Shown: positions 17,275-26,178, counted from the first letter of the stretch. The stretch is DNA of 43,651 nt from an uncultured Pelagibacteraceae bacterium (GCA_902523455.1 CABYZG010000002.1:1-43651), one strand, 5' to 3'. Numbers and translations are program-made. Notes: generated from the sequence alone by a model not told the origin.

Positions 17275-17280
17275 CTCCCT
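17275..17280 (-). promoter_or_regulatory. Ribosome-binding site deciding the amtB start
   Basis: AGGGAG on the minus strand, 7 nt before ATG at 17267. It selects this ATG over the upstream in-frame codon at 17387. Confidence 0.7.
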
Positions 17281-17419
17281 ATTTTTTTTTTGATAACGGC
17301 ATCATTTATTAAATAGCGGGATTCACAATTATGGTTGAATGCCAATATGACAACGTGTGGAAAAAAATTAAAATTTAATAAAATCAATAATTTAGCAATA
17401 ACTTTCTAATGCTAAATAT

Positions 17420-17584
17420 TCACTTATCTCGATTCCTCCAAGCATCGGCAGCAAGAAAAACTACACCAATCATCATCGATAAGTAGACAAAGTATAAAAT
17501 AGTGAGTCCATATGCAGTCAAATATGCCCAGCTAAACAAGGAACCTACAACAACAGATATTATGCTTGGAATTAAAAATTTCAT
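17420..17584 (-). CDS. Small 54-residue membrane protein downstream of the DUF3604 gene
   Basis: The predicted peptide begins MKFLIPSIISVVVG and has two hydrophobic segments, about residues 3-22 and 26-46, followed by a polar tail ending ADAWRNRDK. I recognise no family. Evidence for coding is the ATG start 16 nt after the DUF3604 stop, codirectional placement, and an amphipathic, membrane-protein-like composition with a charged end rather than random sequence. No strong ribosome-binding site is visible. If real it may be an accessory subunit of the DUF3604 protein. The remaining 17268-17419, before amtB, shows only AT-rich DNA and no further ORF. Confidence 0.5.
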   Translation of the reverse strand: MKFLIPSIISVVVGSLFSWAYLTAYGLTILYFVYLSMMIGVVFLAADAWRNRDK

Positions 17585-17600
17585 GAATTCAAAAAATTGA

Positions 17601-20006
17601 TTAAGAGAGAAAATCTACATAAATTGGTGACGACCATGCGCGATGTTCATCAATTTCAGAACAAGTTTCAATATCTCTAGGATGTCTCCAGTCTTGCGTA
17701 CACAATTTAAATTCTACACAATTACCTTCATCATCAAACGTGCATACACCACCCTTCACATTTATCTGAGGTGATGGCAATTCAATAGCGCGGACATAAT
17801 AACTTGCATCTTTTTGATCTTTAAGAAAATCCTCATCCTTAAATCTAAAAGTACACCCAACATCATCTGGATTACAATAATGCACTTTCCACGTATCAAT
17901 TATACGGTCATCTATTGGTTGATCAGAATACTCTTGAGGTAAAACTTTTATGACTTCAATTCGTTGAATAAAATTTCTTTTATCACTTGGATTATAACAT
18001 TCCTTGTAACATAATTCATCTACCCTGTCTTCTCCAAGAGCATTATACGCATCTTCTGGACATCCTGGTTTTTGTTCAAATGATCCCATAGCCTTGACTT
18101 CGAATTCTGGTACAGCATACATTTCAACAGATGAGCCCATAGGAATTTTTTTATCACCATTAATCATATTGAACCAAAGAAGAATTCTGGTTCCACTTGT
18201 TGCGTAGGTTTCTTTTCTTTTGAGAGCATCCCATATTTCTTCTTTTGAACGCCCATCTGAATGCACAGCAGCTAATCCACCTGTAGTGAAGAAGCCTCTT
18301 TGTTTTTCCCATTCAATCGTATTAAATCCAACAATCAACTCTGGGATTTCATATTGTTGAGGTTGAGAGTCGGAAATATATGAATCTTTAACTGGGTTTG
18401 AATTCTTACCGGTGGGGCTTCGGCTTGTTGGAAAATACCAAGGATCCATGTGAAGCAGTCTGTCAAAAAATTTAGTAGGTGGACCACTTCCATCAATGTT
18501 ATTTCCAAATAATTCTTTATAGCCACTTCCCGGAGCAGAGGAGTGATTATCGCTTGATCCTATAAAGCCGTATCGAAACCTATGTTTAGTGCCGTCATCT
18601 CTAAATTTAGTGAGAGCGAGACCATATTGAGCACTTGCACCAGGTACGTGATTCATTGGGGGACTGTAACAATCAGTACATTGACCAGAAATATTACGAT
18701 CTAGGAAAGTATTTTTTGGAACCACTTGATAACCAGCTCGTCCCCTATCTACCACTGACTGTTTTGTTTCTTCTCTTCTTGATGCACATTCGGATTCATC
18801 GGTTCCTTCTTCAATGCATCGTTCATACATTATCTTACCTGCCTGCCAACATTGAGGAATGTAATTGTCAGATGGATCAGGACATGTTTGAGTTCCAATA
18901 TCGATAACTTCTTCCGAGCCGTCAGGGTTTTCAATGGTAAAAGTTCCTTGATTTAAATCAATATCACCCATTGTAAAAGTAAAAGGCCTTGATTCTTGTT
19001 GCCCATTTCTGACTACATCAACACCACGCCAAGAGCGATATTCTTCAGCGTTACCGTGACCGGAATAGGTTTCAAGAAGCTCAAACATTTTTGGAAATTT
19101 TTTTGAGTGCTCTAGACTTTTATCAAGAGTATAACCAGCGGGTGTATAAAGTCCCCATGATTGGCCATGAGGTATAACCATGTAGTCACTGTCATACATC
19201 TCTAATCTTGTAACTAAATCAAGTGGCGTGACCGCTTGTTCGTAACAATCAAGCGGTAAATCTTTTGAAGGTGTTCTTAAATTACAATCAGGTACCTTAA
19301 CTGTTTCCACCTGATAACGTTGAAAGTCGTTGTAACGTTTAAAATTTTCAAGATCGACAAAAGGATATAATGTTCCTGGCAGCAGTGGTCTTGCAGTCAT
19401 TGCTTGTCTTGCTACAGATAAAGAAGCGATTGCTCGAGGTGGTACCAATTGATCATCTTCTTCTTTTAAAATTACATTGTGATGCCCCCAATGATTGCCT
19501 CTGACAACACCGACTTGTGTCCACTCCCAACCTAAGAATGCTACACAATCAGGATTTGCTGGGTCAACGTTCAAGGCATTACATTTTCTAATAGTTTCTT
19601 TTGTTTCCATCCATCTCTTTGGAGTGGTTGCTTCTGCATGATCATTAATTGACCAAAAATCTAATGCTGAACAGTGTCTTGCAAAATCGCAGGCATCTGC
19701 AACAGGATGTACGCCATTCCCTCCAGTAATAGGCAAGCTCATTGCATGCGCGTCCGCAGAAAAAGTAGAATGAACATGTAAATCGCCAAATAAGATTTGT
19801 TTTGTTGGGATTTCATTTAACGACTCCATGGCCTGAAGTTGTCGTTTTTTCTTATCTTCAACAAATTCAACTGTATTTATTTTTCCAGTGATTTCACCAG
19901 GTCCAAGGTCTTCACTGAATAATCCAAATTGTAAAACAACAAGACAACTAATGATAAAGAGAATAGATAGAATAAAAAAATATCTTATAACTTTTAAAAT
20001 ATTCAT
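17601..20006 (-). CDS. DUF3604 protein, secreted PHP-like putative metallohydrolase
   Basis: This 801-residue protein begins with a hydrophobic anchor (about residues 5-27) and then a large exported domain of the DUF3604 family. A PHP-type metal site is suggested by GDLHVHSTFS near residue 74, VIPHGQSWG near residue 278 and GSSDNHSSAPG near residue 487. It contains many cysteines, often in pairs (CDFARHC, CTDC, CNPDDVGC), consistent with disulfide bonds outside the cytoplasm. No activity is established for the family to my knowledge. I choose ATG at 20006; a GTG eight codons earlier is in frame but weaker. It is divergent from the foldase and HupE-like genes, with 84 nt between starts. Confidence 0.85.
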   Translation of the reverse strand: MNILKVIRYFFILSILFIISCLVVLQFGLFSEDLGPGEITGKINTVEFVEDKKKRQLQAMESLNEIPTKQILFGDLHVHSTFSADAHAMSLPITGGNGVHPVADACDFARHCSALDFWSINDHAEATTPKRWMETKETIRKCNALNVDPANPDCVAFLGWEWTQVGVVRGNHWGHHNVILKEEDDQLVPPRAIASLSVARQAMTARPLLPGTLYPFVDLENFKRYNDFQRYQVETVKVPDCNLRTPSKDLPLDCYEQAVTPLDLVTRLEMYDSDYMVIPHGQSWGLYTPAGYTLDKSLEHSKKFPKMFELLETYSGHGNAEEYRSWRGVDVVRNGQQESRPFTFTMGDIDLNQGTFTIENPDGSEEVIDIGTQTCPDPSDNYIPQCWQAGKIMYERCIEEGTDESECASRREETKQSVVDRGRAGYQVVPKNTFLDRNISGQCTDCYSPPMNHVPGASAQYGLALTKFRDDGTKHRFRYGFIGSSDNHSSAPGSGYKELFGNNIDGSGPPTKFFDRLLHMDPWYFPTSRSPTGKNSNPVKDSYISDSQPQQYEIPELIVGFNTIEWEKQRGFFTTGGLAAVHSDGRSKEEIWDALKRKETYATSGTRILLWFNMINGDKKIPMGSSVEMYAVPEFEVKAMGSFEQKPGCPEDAYNALGEDRVDELCYKECYNPSDKRNFIQRIEVIKVLPQEYSDQPIDDRIIDTWKVHYCNPDDVGCTFRFKDEDFLKDQKDASYYVRAIELPSPQINVKGGVCTFDDEGNCVEFKLCTQDWRHPRDIETCSEIDEHRAWSSPIYVDFLS

Positions 20007-20054
20007 ATAAAAAAAGTATAGTTCTGGCACTGCTTATGTCAAAAGTATTTTCGT

Positions 20055-20060
20055 TATAAT
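20055..20060 (+). promoter_or_regulatory. Probable -10 element of the foldase/HupE-like operon
   Basis: A perfect TATAAT lies 30 nt upstream of the ATG at 20091 in the 84-nt divergent gap. The -35 is poor, so an activator may be needed. No hairpin is visible. Confidence 0.4.
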
Positions 20061-20090
20061 GATAAAAAAACCTGTGGTAATCTCTCTTAA

Positions 20091-20993
20091 ATGATGAAAA
20101 TTTTTAATAAATTAAATATATTATTTTTTACTGCGATCTTAGCAGGATTGTTTTTAATTTCTTACGATACAATTAGTTTTAATGACAACTTATCTCTCAG
20201 TAACAAAAAAGCTGTTGCTATAGTGAATGAGACAGTCATCACAGAAGACCAGTTCCTCAGATATGCAACAAATCTTGGAGCTGATTTAGACCTTAGTAAC
20301 GATTTTGAAATACTTGATCTTCTTCTTGAACGTATGATTGAGGAGGAACTTTTGGTGCAAAGAGGTATAGAACTTAATCTTCACAAAAAAGATATTGGTG
20401 TAAGAAAGGAAATGATTACTCAGGTCATCGATTTTATTATTCAAGTTGAAGATAATCAGATAACTGAAGCTGATGTGAGAGACTATTTTAATAAAAATAT
20501 AAATAAGTATGCGCCAACCGAAAAAATTAAATTTGATTTTATTTTTTTAAAATCAAATAATCCAGATTCTGTTTTGTTAGGAACTGAGTCTGATCTTAAA
20601 ACTCTTGAAATGAAAATAAGTAATATTAATCTTGAGTTAGATACTAAAACATTTTCGGAGGTAAAGCAGAAGTATAATGAAAACAATTTGTTTGATATAC
20701 CTCAAAAATTAATAAATCTAAAAGATTGTGAACAATTATTAGGCAAAGGCATTTGTAATCAGATAACCATGATGGAGACAAATTCTATTTCTGAGCCAAT
20801 TTTTGGAACCAGTGGGTTTTATATTTTTAAGTTATACGATATTCAAAAATTAGAAGTAAATAACGATTACTTCGAGGAAATAAAAGAAAGAATTATATTT
20901 GATTATAACAATCAGCTAGATGATAAAAAATTAAAAGACTACCTTATATATTTAAAAGAAAATTCATCCATTACTAGGTATGATTTTCAATAA
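20091..20993 (+). CDS. Parvulin-like peptidylprolyl isomerase / foldase, membrane anchored
   Basis: This 300-residue protein has an N-terminal membrane segment (about residues 8-25), then a SurA/PrsA-type N-terminal chaperone region (AIVNETVITEDQFLRYA, LLLERMIEEELLVQRGIELNL), and a C-terminal parvulin-like domain containing ISEPIFGTSGFYIFKLYDI. The isomerase domain is degenerate to the eye and the chaperone part is stronger, so a foldase role is safer than isomerase activity. It should act in the periplasm. It ends 3 nt before the HupE-like gene. Two adjacent ATG codons (20091 and 20094) are possible starts. Confidence in function is moderate. Confidence 0.75.
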   Translation: MMKIFNKLNILFFTAILAGLFLISYDTISFNDNLSLSNKKAVAIVNETVITEDQFLRYATNLGADLDLSNDFEILDLLLERMIEEELLVQRGIELNLHKKDIGVRKEMITQVIDFIIQVEDNQITEADVRDYFNKNINKYAPTEKIKFDFIFLKSNNPDSVLLGTESDLKTLEMKISNINLELDTKTFSEVKQKYNENNLFDIPQKLINLKDCEQLLGKGICNQITMMETNSISEPIFGTSGFYIFKLYDIQKLEVNNDYFEEIKERIIFDYNNQLDDKKLKDYLIYLKENSSITRYDFQ

Positions 20994-20996
20994 ATA

Positions 20997-22220
20997 ATGA
21001 ATTACATCATTGCAAATACAGTCATAATCCTCTTTTTTCTTTCATCGCCATTGAATGCCCACTACTTTAGTGAGTCATTCTCTAAATGGAACGTTGTAGA
21101 TAACAAAGTTGAGGCAAATTTTTCTCTTTTAACACTTGAGTCCACTCGTATTTTTCAAGTTGAAAACTATCAGAAGATTATGTTTGAAGAGAATTTGAGT
21201 GAGACCGATGTATTCAAAATCTACCTCAGCCAGCATCTCAAAGTCACCTCGGAAGGCAAAAATTGTTCTCTTGTTGATGAAATTAAAGAATTAAATTCTC
21301 AAGAAGGAAGTTTAAATATCTCACTAAATTTTGAATGTCCATCAAACAAAGAAATAAAAATTATAAATAATGCGCTGTTTAATCTTGTTCAAAGCCATAT
21401 TCATATAGCGCGTATCTACATTGACAATAATTTATATACTGAAAAAGCCTTATTTTTTAATGATCAGTCAATTGATTTAAATGAAGAAAAGGAAAATAAT
21501 AGCTTCTCAAATAGTTTTTATAAATTTTTTTCATTGGGTCTTGTTCATATTCTAAGTGGCTATGATCACTTGCTATTTATTCTTGGACTGCTGCTTTTAG
21601 TAACAAATTTAAAACGATTGCTTCTGGTAATCACAGGATTCACTATTGGACACAGTTTAACATTATCACTTTCAGTAATAAACATTATCCAAGTAAAATC
21701 CTCTTTAGTTGAAGCATTAATTGGTTATACAATAATGTTTGTGGGCTTGGAATATTTGTATAAAGAAAATAATGATCATAGAGTAAGTATGATCTTTATA
21801 ACAACACTAAGTTTATTACTTTTAATATTTGGCAATTTAATCAATCCAAATTTCCCATATTTCTTAATATTAGGAATACTTCTATTTTCTCTAGGTTATT
21901 TTTACTTACTTAAAAATTTAAATTCAGAAAATAATTTACTATCTATTATAACAATTATTTTTGGACTTATTCATGGATTTGGTTTTGGAGGATTTTTACT
22001 TGGCTCAAAAATAAGTAGTGAAAATATTTTCTCTGGATTGTTAGGTTTTAATTTAGGGGTAGAAGTAGGTCAGATAATTTTTGTCTTAATAATTTTATTA
22101 ATATACAAATTATTAATGACATTAAAAATTACAAAAATAATAGAAGTCATGAAAAATCTTTCATTTTTTGCGGTTGTTTTCTTTGGTTTCTTCTTTTTTA
22201 TTCAAAGACTCATGGCTTAG
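20997..22220 (+). CDS. HupE/UreJ-family membrane protein with a periplasmic N-terminal domain
   Basis: This 407-residue protein has a signal-like N terminus ending in LNAHYFS, a polar domain to about residue 170, and then six or seven hydrophobic segments. The second half carries the HupE/UreJ_2 pattern: GLVHILSGYDHLLF near residue 183, TIGHSLTLSLS near residue 218 and IHGFGFGG near residue 325. The histidines would fit metal coordination. HupE/UreJ relatives are linked to nickel delivery to hydrogenase or urease, but neither enzyme is in this window, so the substrate is open. It follows the foldase gene by 3 nt and overlaps the convergent DUF3429 gene by 4 nt. Confidence 0.8.
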   Translation: MNYIIANTVIILFFLSSPLNAHYFSESFSKWNVVDNKVEANFSLLTLESTRIFQVENYQKIMFEENLSETDVFKIYLSQHLKVTSEGKNCSLVDEIKELNSQEGSLNISLNFECPSNKEIKIINNALFNLVQSHIHIARIYIDNNLYTEKALFFNDQSIDLNEEKENNSFSNSFYKFFSLGLVHILSGYDHLLFILGLLLLVTNLKRLLLVITGFTIGHSLTLSLSVINIIQVKSSLVEALIGYTIMFVGLEYLYKENNDHRVSMIFITTLSLLLLIFGNLINPNFPYFLILGILLFSLGYFYLLKNLNSENNLLSIITIIFGLIHGFGFGGFLLGSKISSENIFSGLLGFNLGVEVGQIIFVLIILLIYKLLMTLKITKIIEVMKNLSFFAVVFFGFFFFIQRLMA

Positions 22221-22666
22221 AAAATAAATAAAAACATCAGGCTCGTTATAACTATCACGATTGATGAAAGAGATATTCTCATTGTTATAAACCATAATTG
22301 TGAGATTTTTTGCTGCTGATACAAATAATAATCATGAACGGCAGATATTAGAAAGCTTGCTAAAATTAAACTTAATGAGAGGCCTAGATTTTCAATACTC
22401 AGAAGTGCGGCCCAAGCAATCAAGGGGGGCATAACAGAAATAAAAAGTGGAATAAAGACGTAGTAAATTTTGTCAGCAAAAGCAGTGATTAGACCCCACT
22501 GAATACCGCCCAAAAATGATGAGATGATTGCTGCATATGCAACATAAATAAATAGAAGTAATCCATACAATTCTTCAGTTGGAGGTGATATTGCGCATGC
22601 AATTAATATTAAGATAAATGGAATTAATCCAAGTCCACCTAAAATAAATGATTGTTTTTGGCCCAT
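22217..22666 (-). CDS. DUF3429 (TMEM69-like) membrane protein
   Basis: This 149-residue protein has four or five hydrophobic segments and the family pattern SSFLGGIQWG near residue 50, followed by YYVFIPLFISVMPPLIAWAALL. DUF3429 proteins have no known function. It is separated by only 2 nt from the upstream alkyl-sulfatase-type gene, so the two are probably cotranscribed. The overlap with the HupE-like gene is tail to tail. Confidence 0.8.
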   Translation of the reverse strand: MGQKQSFILGGLGLIPFILILIACAISPPTEELYGLLLFIYVAYAAIISSFLGGIQWGLITAFADKIYYVFIPLFISVMPPLIAWAALLSIENLGLSLSLILASFLISAVHDYYLYQQQKISQLWFITMRISLSSIVIVITSLMFLFIF

Positions 22667-22668
22667 AA

Positions 22669-24387
22669 CTAGTCGGTAAATAATCCCAAGAATTTTAAAA
22701 ATTCAAGTTTTCCGCCTTCTACTTCGATCGTGTTATTTGCTAGGAGAAGAGAGATAGCAGCTACATTTTTTAGACCAGCAAACACTTCCTTAAGAGTTTG
22801 TTGATCAGTGATGACTTTAATTTCAGCACTAGAGTCTGGTATTTTACTTAACTGAGCTACTCCTTTTCTTATATGTATAGTGTATACTTCTTCGCTATCG
22901 ATAAATCTAAATTCATATTTTTTTGTTATTTCAACAGATTTATCCGCGTTAAGATTTACAGGAAGTGACTTCATTATTGCTTTCATTGGCGTGGCCTGCA
23001 ATTGTTCAGATGTAACTCTATTCGGAGTTGATGGATTTACATCAATTTCATTCCTTAATTCACCTGCAACTGTTTTATAAAAATAGTAATCGTTTGATGC
23101 AAGTTGAAACCTGGCCAACTGATCAGCAGCTTCAGCTTTAATGTTTCTTGCTTGTACGTTATTTGAATCAAGTGCGATGAGCATATCAGCTAATTCCAAC
23201 GCCCACTGATATTCACCGTTATTAAGGGCAATTTCTGCCTCATCAGATATTTTAGTTTGCCTTTGAGCCATAGCTTCTAATTTTTGAGCTCTCTCTGCAA
23301 CAGTAAGAGGATGAAGATCGGAAATGTTGCCACTAAACCAGCCAATATATCCGCTAAAAGTTGACCTAACATAAGATGATATAGAGCCATAAAAAGGTTG
23401 TAAGTATGGAGATTCTGCTAGGTGCTTTGGTAGTTTTACTTTTTGTACAATCTCATCGGGCGTTAAGCCTTTATTTATATATCTTATAGTTTGGTCATGA
23501 ACAAACTGAATGCCATCTCTATAATCAGTCAATGCTTTTTCTACATTTTCTTTTCCACTTATAGGTCGTGAATGACTTGGAACTAAGTGTTCTGCATTAA
23601 GTAATCTGATCCTATCAAGACTATCAACCCACTCCATAGGATTTCTAAATTTTGTTCCTCTTATTGCATATAGATTAGCAAATGATCTATAAAAATTATC
23701 ACCAACCATCACAGCTTGTTTTTCAGGTATCCATACATACAGATGGTCATCCGTCTCACCAGGAACATGTGCTAAAACAATTTTAAGATTATCAATCTCA
23801 ATGGTTAAGCTATCATCGAAAAGTATAGTTGGTCTGACAAGGCCAAGTGTTTCTTGATCATTAATTTCTAAAAATCCTCCAATACCTTGGTGAACTATTT
23901 CTTCTTCAGGTAGAGGTATACCAAACTGCCTTGCTGATCTCTGAAATATTATAGGTCTTATGGTTGTTGCTATATTATCTAAATTATAAATTATATTTTC
24001 TTGCGCATATATTTCTGTTTCGTTTTCGTTATAGAAAACAGTTGCACCACCAAGATGATCCAGATGATTATGAGTGTAAACAATAGCTTCAATTGGTTTT
24101 TCTGAAATTTCTCTAAAATCTTGGTATAACTCTTCCGCTCTTTCAACAGAACCCAATGTATCAACAATGACTAAACTGTTTTCTGTTTCAATCATAATTG
24201 AATTAGCAAGGCCATAGCCAACGCCTACATAAATGTCTTCGGTTACTTCAATTAAATCCTTTTTAAATTCTTTTTTGTGCTCCTGAGACAATCCTTGATC
24301 TGAGCTAAATGTCTCATTAGACTGGTCTTGATCACCACATGAGACAAGAAAAGTTATGATAAACAGAAAGCTTGTTAATATTTTCAT
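22669..24387 (-). CDS. Alkyl-sulfatase-type MBL-fold lipoprotein
   Basis: This 572-residue protein has a signal peptide with lipobox LVSC and a metallo-beta-lactamase fold. The zinc ligand motif is THNHLDHLGG near residue 107, with further ligands in HVPGETDDH and HLVPSHSRP. The alkyl-sulfatase dimerisation domain follows (GYIGWFSGNISDLHPLT), and the C-terminal 120 residues look like the SCP2-type domain of this group. The family cleaves alkyl sulfates such as SDS to sulfate and alcohol. The protein is shorter than SdsA1 (about 660 residues). It is probably periplasmic or outer-membrane attached. It is first of a pair with the DUF3429 gene, divergent from an EamA permease. Confidence 0.85.
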   Translation of the reverse strand: MKILTSFLFIITFLVSCGDQDQSNETFSSDQGLSQEHKKEFKKDLIEVTEDIYVGVGYGLANSIMIETENSLVIVDTLGSVERAEELYQDFREISEKPIEAIVYTHNHLDHLGGATVFYNENETEIYAQENIIYNLDNIATTIRPIIFQRSARQFGIPLPEEEIVHQGIGGFLEINDQETLGLVRPTILFDDSLTIEIDNLKIVLAHVPGETDDHLYVWIPEKQAVMVGDNFYRSFANLYAIRGTKFRNPMEWVDSLDRIRLLNAEHLVPSHSRPISGKENVEKALTDYRDGIQFVHDQTIRYINKGLTPDEIVQKVKLPKHLAESPYLQPFYGSISSYVRSTFSGYIGWFSGNISDLHPLTVAERAQKLEAMAQRQTKISDEAEIALNNGEYQWALELADMLIALDSNNVQARNIKAEAADQLARFQLASNDYYFYKTVAGELRNEIDVNPSTPNRVTSEQLQATPMKAIMKSLPVNLNADKSVEITKKYEFRFIDSEEVYTIHIRKGVAQLSKIPDSSAEIKVITDQQTLKEVFAGLKNVAAISLLLANNTIEVEGGKLEFLKFLGLFTD

Positions 24388-24426
24388 GAATTGACTATTA
24401 AGTATAAAAATATCTTCTACGAAAAA

Positions 24427-25302
24427 ATGAAAAAATACAACAATGAAATTATTGGTGCAATTTGTCTTCTTGCAGCTGGATTTTTTTTAAGTTTTGGAGG
24501 GTTACTTATTAGACTTGTAGATGATGCAACTACAATGCAAGTAACTTCATATAGATCGATTACGTTTTCCTTAGTAGCTTTAATTTACATATTAATAAAA
24601 TTTAAATCTGAAACACCCAGAGCTTTCTATAAAATTGGTAAAGATGGATTATTGCTCGCTGTTATTTTAGCGCTGAGTAATATTTTTTTCGTTTTTGGGA
24701 TGAGCAACACCTCTGTTGCAAATGCTGTATTTTTAATGAGCACTGGGCCATTGTGGGCTGCCTTAGCTAGTTATTTTTTTCTAAAAAAAATCGTTGGCAC
24801 TAAAACTATTGTTGCGATAGCAGGATCAATGATTGGAATTGCAATTATGTTTTCCCAGGGATTAGAAGCAGCTAACAGTCTTGGTAATTTAATCATACTT
24901 GGTGTTCCAATTTGTTTTGCATTACAACTCACGTTAATTAATAGACGGTCGGATGTTGACTTTATGCCATCAACTTTTCTTTCAGGTATATTGGTTATCA
25001 TTGTTGGCTTATTAATTATTCAAGACCATTCGATAAGTACGAGAGACTTATTACTTGTTTTATTCATGGGTGCATTTCAAGTAGGTCTTGGTTTTATGTT
25101 TATTACAATTGGATCACGCTATATTCCTCCCCATCGAGCAGCTTTATACGTTTTATTAGAACCTGTCTTGGCTCCAATTTGGGCATGGGCTGGTGTTGGT
25201 GAGAAACCTCCGGTGATAGAATTAGTTGGTGGCCTTATAGTTTTTGCATTTGTAACGTGGAGACTTGTGGATCAGTTTATTGAGAAAGAAAAAAACAATT
25301 AA
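24427..25302 (+). CDS. EamA/DMT-superfamily permease
   Basis: This protein of about 291 residues has ten hydrophobic segments with two EamA repeats, opening with LLAAGFFLSFGGLLIRLVDD. The second repeat contains ALYVLLEPVLAPIWAW, which is the conserved signature near the end of many members. Substrate unknown. I prefer ATG at 24427; a TTG at 24391 is in frame but lies close to the divergent MBL gene start. Its 3' end overlaps the convergent yciB gene by 4 nt. Confidence 0.85.
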   Translation: MKKYNNEIIGAICLLAAGFFLSFGGLLIRLVDDATTMQVTSYRSITFSLVALIYILIKFKSETPRAFYKIGKDGLLLAVILALSNIFFVFGMSNTSVANAVFLMSTGPLWAALASYFFLKKIVGTKTIVAIAGSMIGIAIMFSQGLEAANSLGNLIILGVPICFALQLTLINRRSDVDFMPSTFLSGILVIIVGLLIIQDHSISTRDLLLVLFMGAFQVGLGFMFITIGSRYIPPHRAALYVLLEPVLAPIWAWAGVGEKPPVIELVGGLIVFAFVTWRLVDQFIEKEKNN

Positions 25303-25841
25303 TTATCGGCCAAGTTTTTTTGTATAAAAAATGCTTGTGAGAAAATAAATATAAAAGTAAGACCCATAATTCCAAATAATTTGAAGTTTACCCACACCGC
25401 ATCAGAAAAATTTCGATAAACTATTTCATTGGCAGCTGCCAAGAATAGGAAAAAATAAGCCCATCTTTTACTTAATTGTATCCAGCCATAATCAGTGAGT
25501 TTTATTGCAGTACCCATTAAAGACTTTAATAGTGGCTTTTTAAAATATAAACCTCCAAATAGTACAAAAGAAAAAATGAGATTAACGAAGGTAACCTTAA
25601 ATTTAATAAAAAAGGGATCATTAAAGTAAATTGTTAAAGCACCAAAAATGAATATTAAAATAGTACTGAACAACAGCATTGGAGAAACTTTGCGGTCTAT
25701 AATGTATGACCCTACAATTGCAACTCCTGCAGCAATCATTAGAGGTAGAATTGCTTCTTCAATTTTACCAGTCTTGATAAAAAAATAAAAAAATACGACA
25801 AGAGGGCCGAGCTCAAATACTTGTTTTAGTGAACTTCTCAT
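25299..25841 (-). CDS. yciB: Inner-membrane septation protein YciB (IspZ/IspA-like)
   Basis: This 180-residue protein has about five membrane segments and the YciB signature FELGPLVVFFYFF at the N terminus, FKKPLLKSLMG in the middle and LAAANEIVYRNFSDAVWVNFK near the C terminus. In enterobacteria YciB is an inner-membrane protein linked to cell envelope maintenance and septation. It follows hspQ by 10 nt and probably belongs to the same run of minus-strand genes. Length is normal. Confidence 0.88.
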   Translation of the reverse strand: MRSSLKQVFELGPLVVFFYFFIKTGKIEEAILPLMIAAGVAIVGSYIIDRKVSPMLLFSTILIFIFGALTIYFNDPFFIKFKVTFVNLIFSFVLFGGLYFKKPLLKSLMGTAIKLTDYGWIQLSKRWAYFFLFLAAANEIVYRNFSDAVWVNFKLFGIMGLTFIFIFSQAFFIQKNLADN

Positions 25842-25851
25842 TAAATTTAAT

Positions 25852-26178
25852 TTAGTTATGTTTTGTCTTAGAAATATATTTTCCGTTTTTTATTCCAGTA
25901 AACATCTCTTCAACAAGTGGATGTGAAACTGGATCATCTGTTTCATCTGGTAATAAATTTTGTTGAGAGACGTAAGCAACATAAGAAGGTTGGCTAGGTG
26001 CTTCAGCCAACAAATGATAAAAAGGTTGATTCTTTCTAGGTCTTACTTGTAACGGAATAGATTGATACCATTCTTCAGTATTATTAAATTCTGGATCAAC
26101 ATCAAAAATTACTCCTCTAAAGTCAAAGTACTTATGCTTTACAATAGAACCTATTTGAAATTTTGCTTTATTAATCAT
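25852..26178 (-). CDS. hspQ: Heat-shock protein HspQ
   Basis: This protein of about 108 residues matches the YccV/HspQ family: FQIGSIVKHKYFDFRGVIFDVDPEF, then QPFYHLLAEAP and YVAYVSQQNL, with VSHPLVEEMF at the end. HspQ is a small DNA- and protein-binding factor that affects Lon-dependent degradation in enterobacteria. I choose ATG at 26178 because E. coli HspQ aligns from that methionine; a methionine 12 codons upstream is possible but would add an unusual N terminus. Confidence 0.88.
   Translation of the reverse strand: MINKAKFQIGSIVKHKYFDFRGVIFDVDPEFNNTEEWYQSIPLQVRPRKNQPFYHLLAEAPSQPSYVAYVSQQNLLPDETDDPVSHPLVEEMFTGIKNGKYISKTKHN

Noticed and set aside
17268..17400. Sigma-54 (-24/-12) promoter for amtB
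   Set aside because: A TTGGCAT resembles the -24 element, but no GC pair follows at the required 10-nt spacing.
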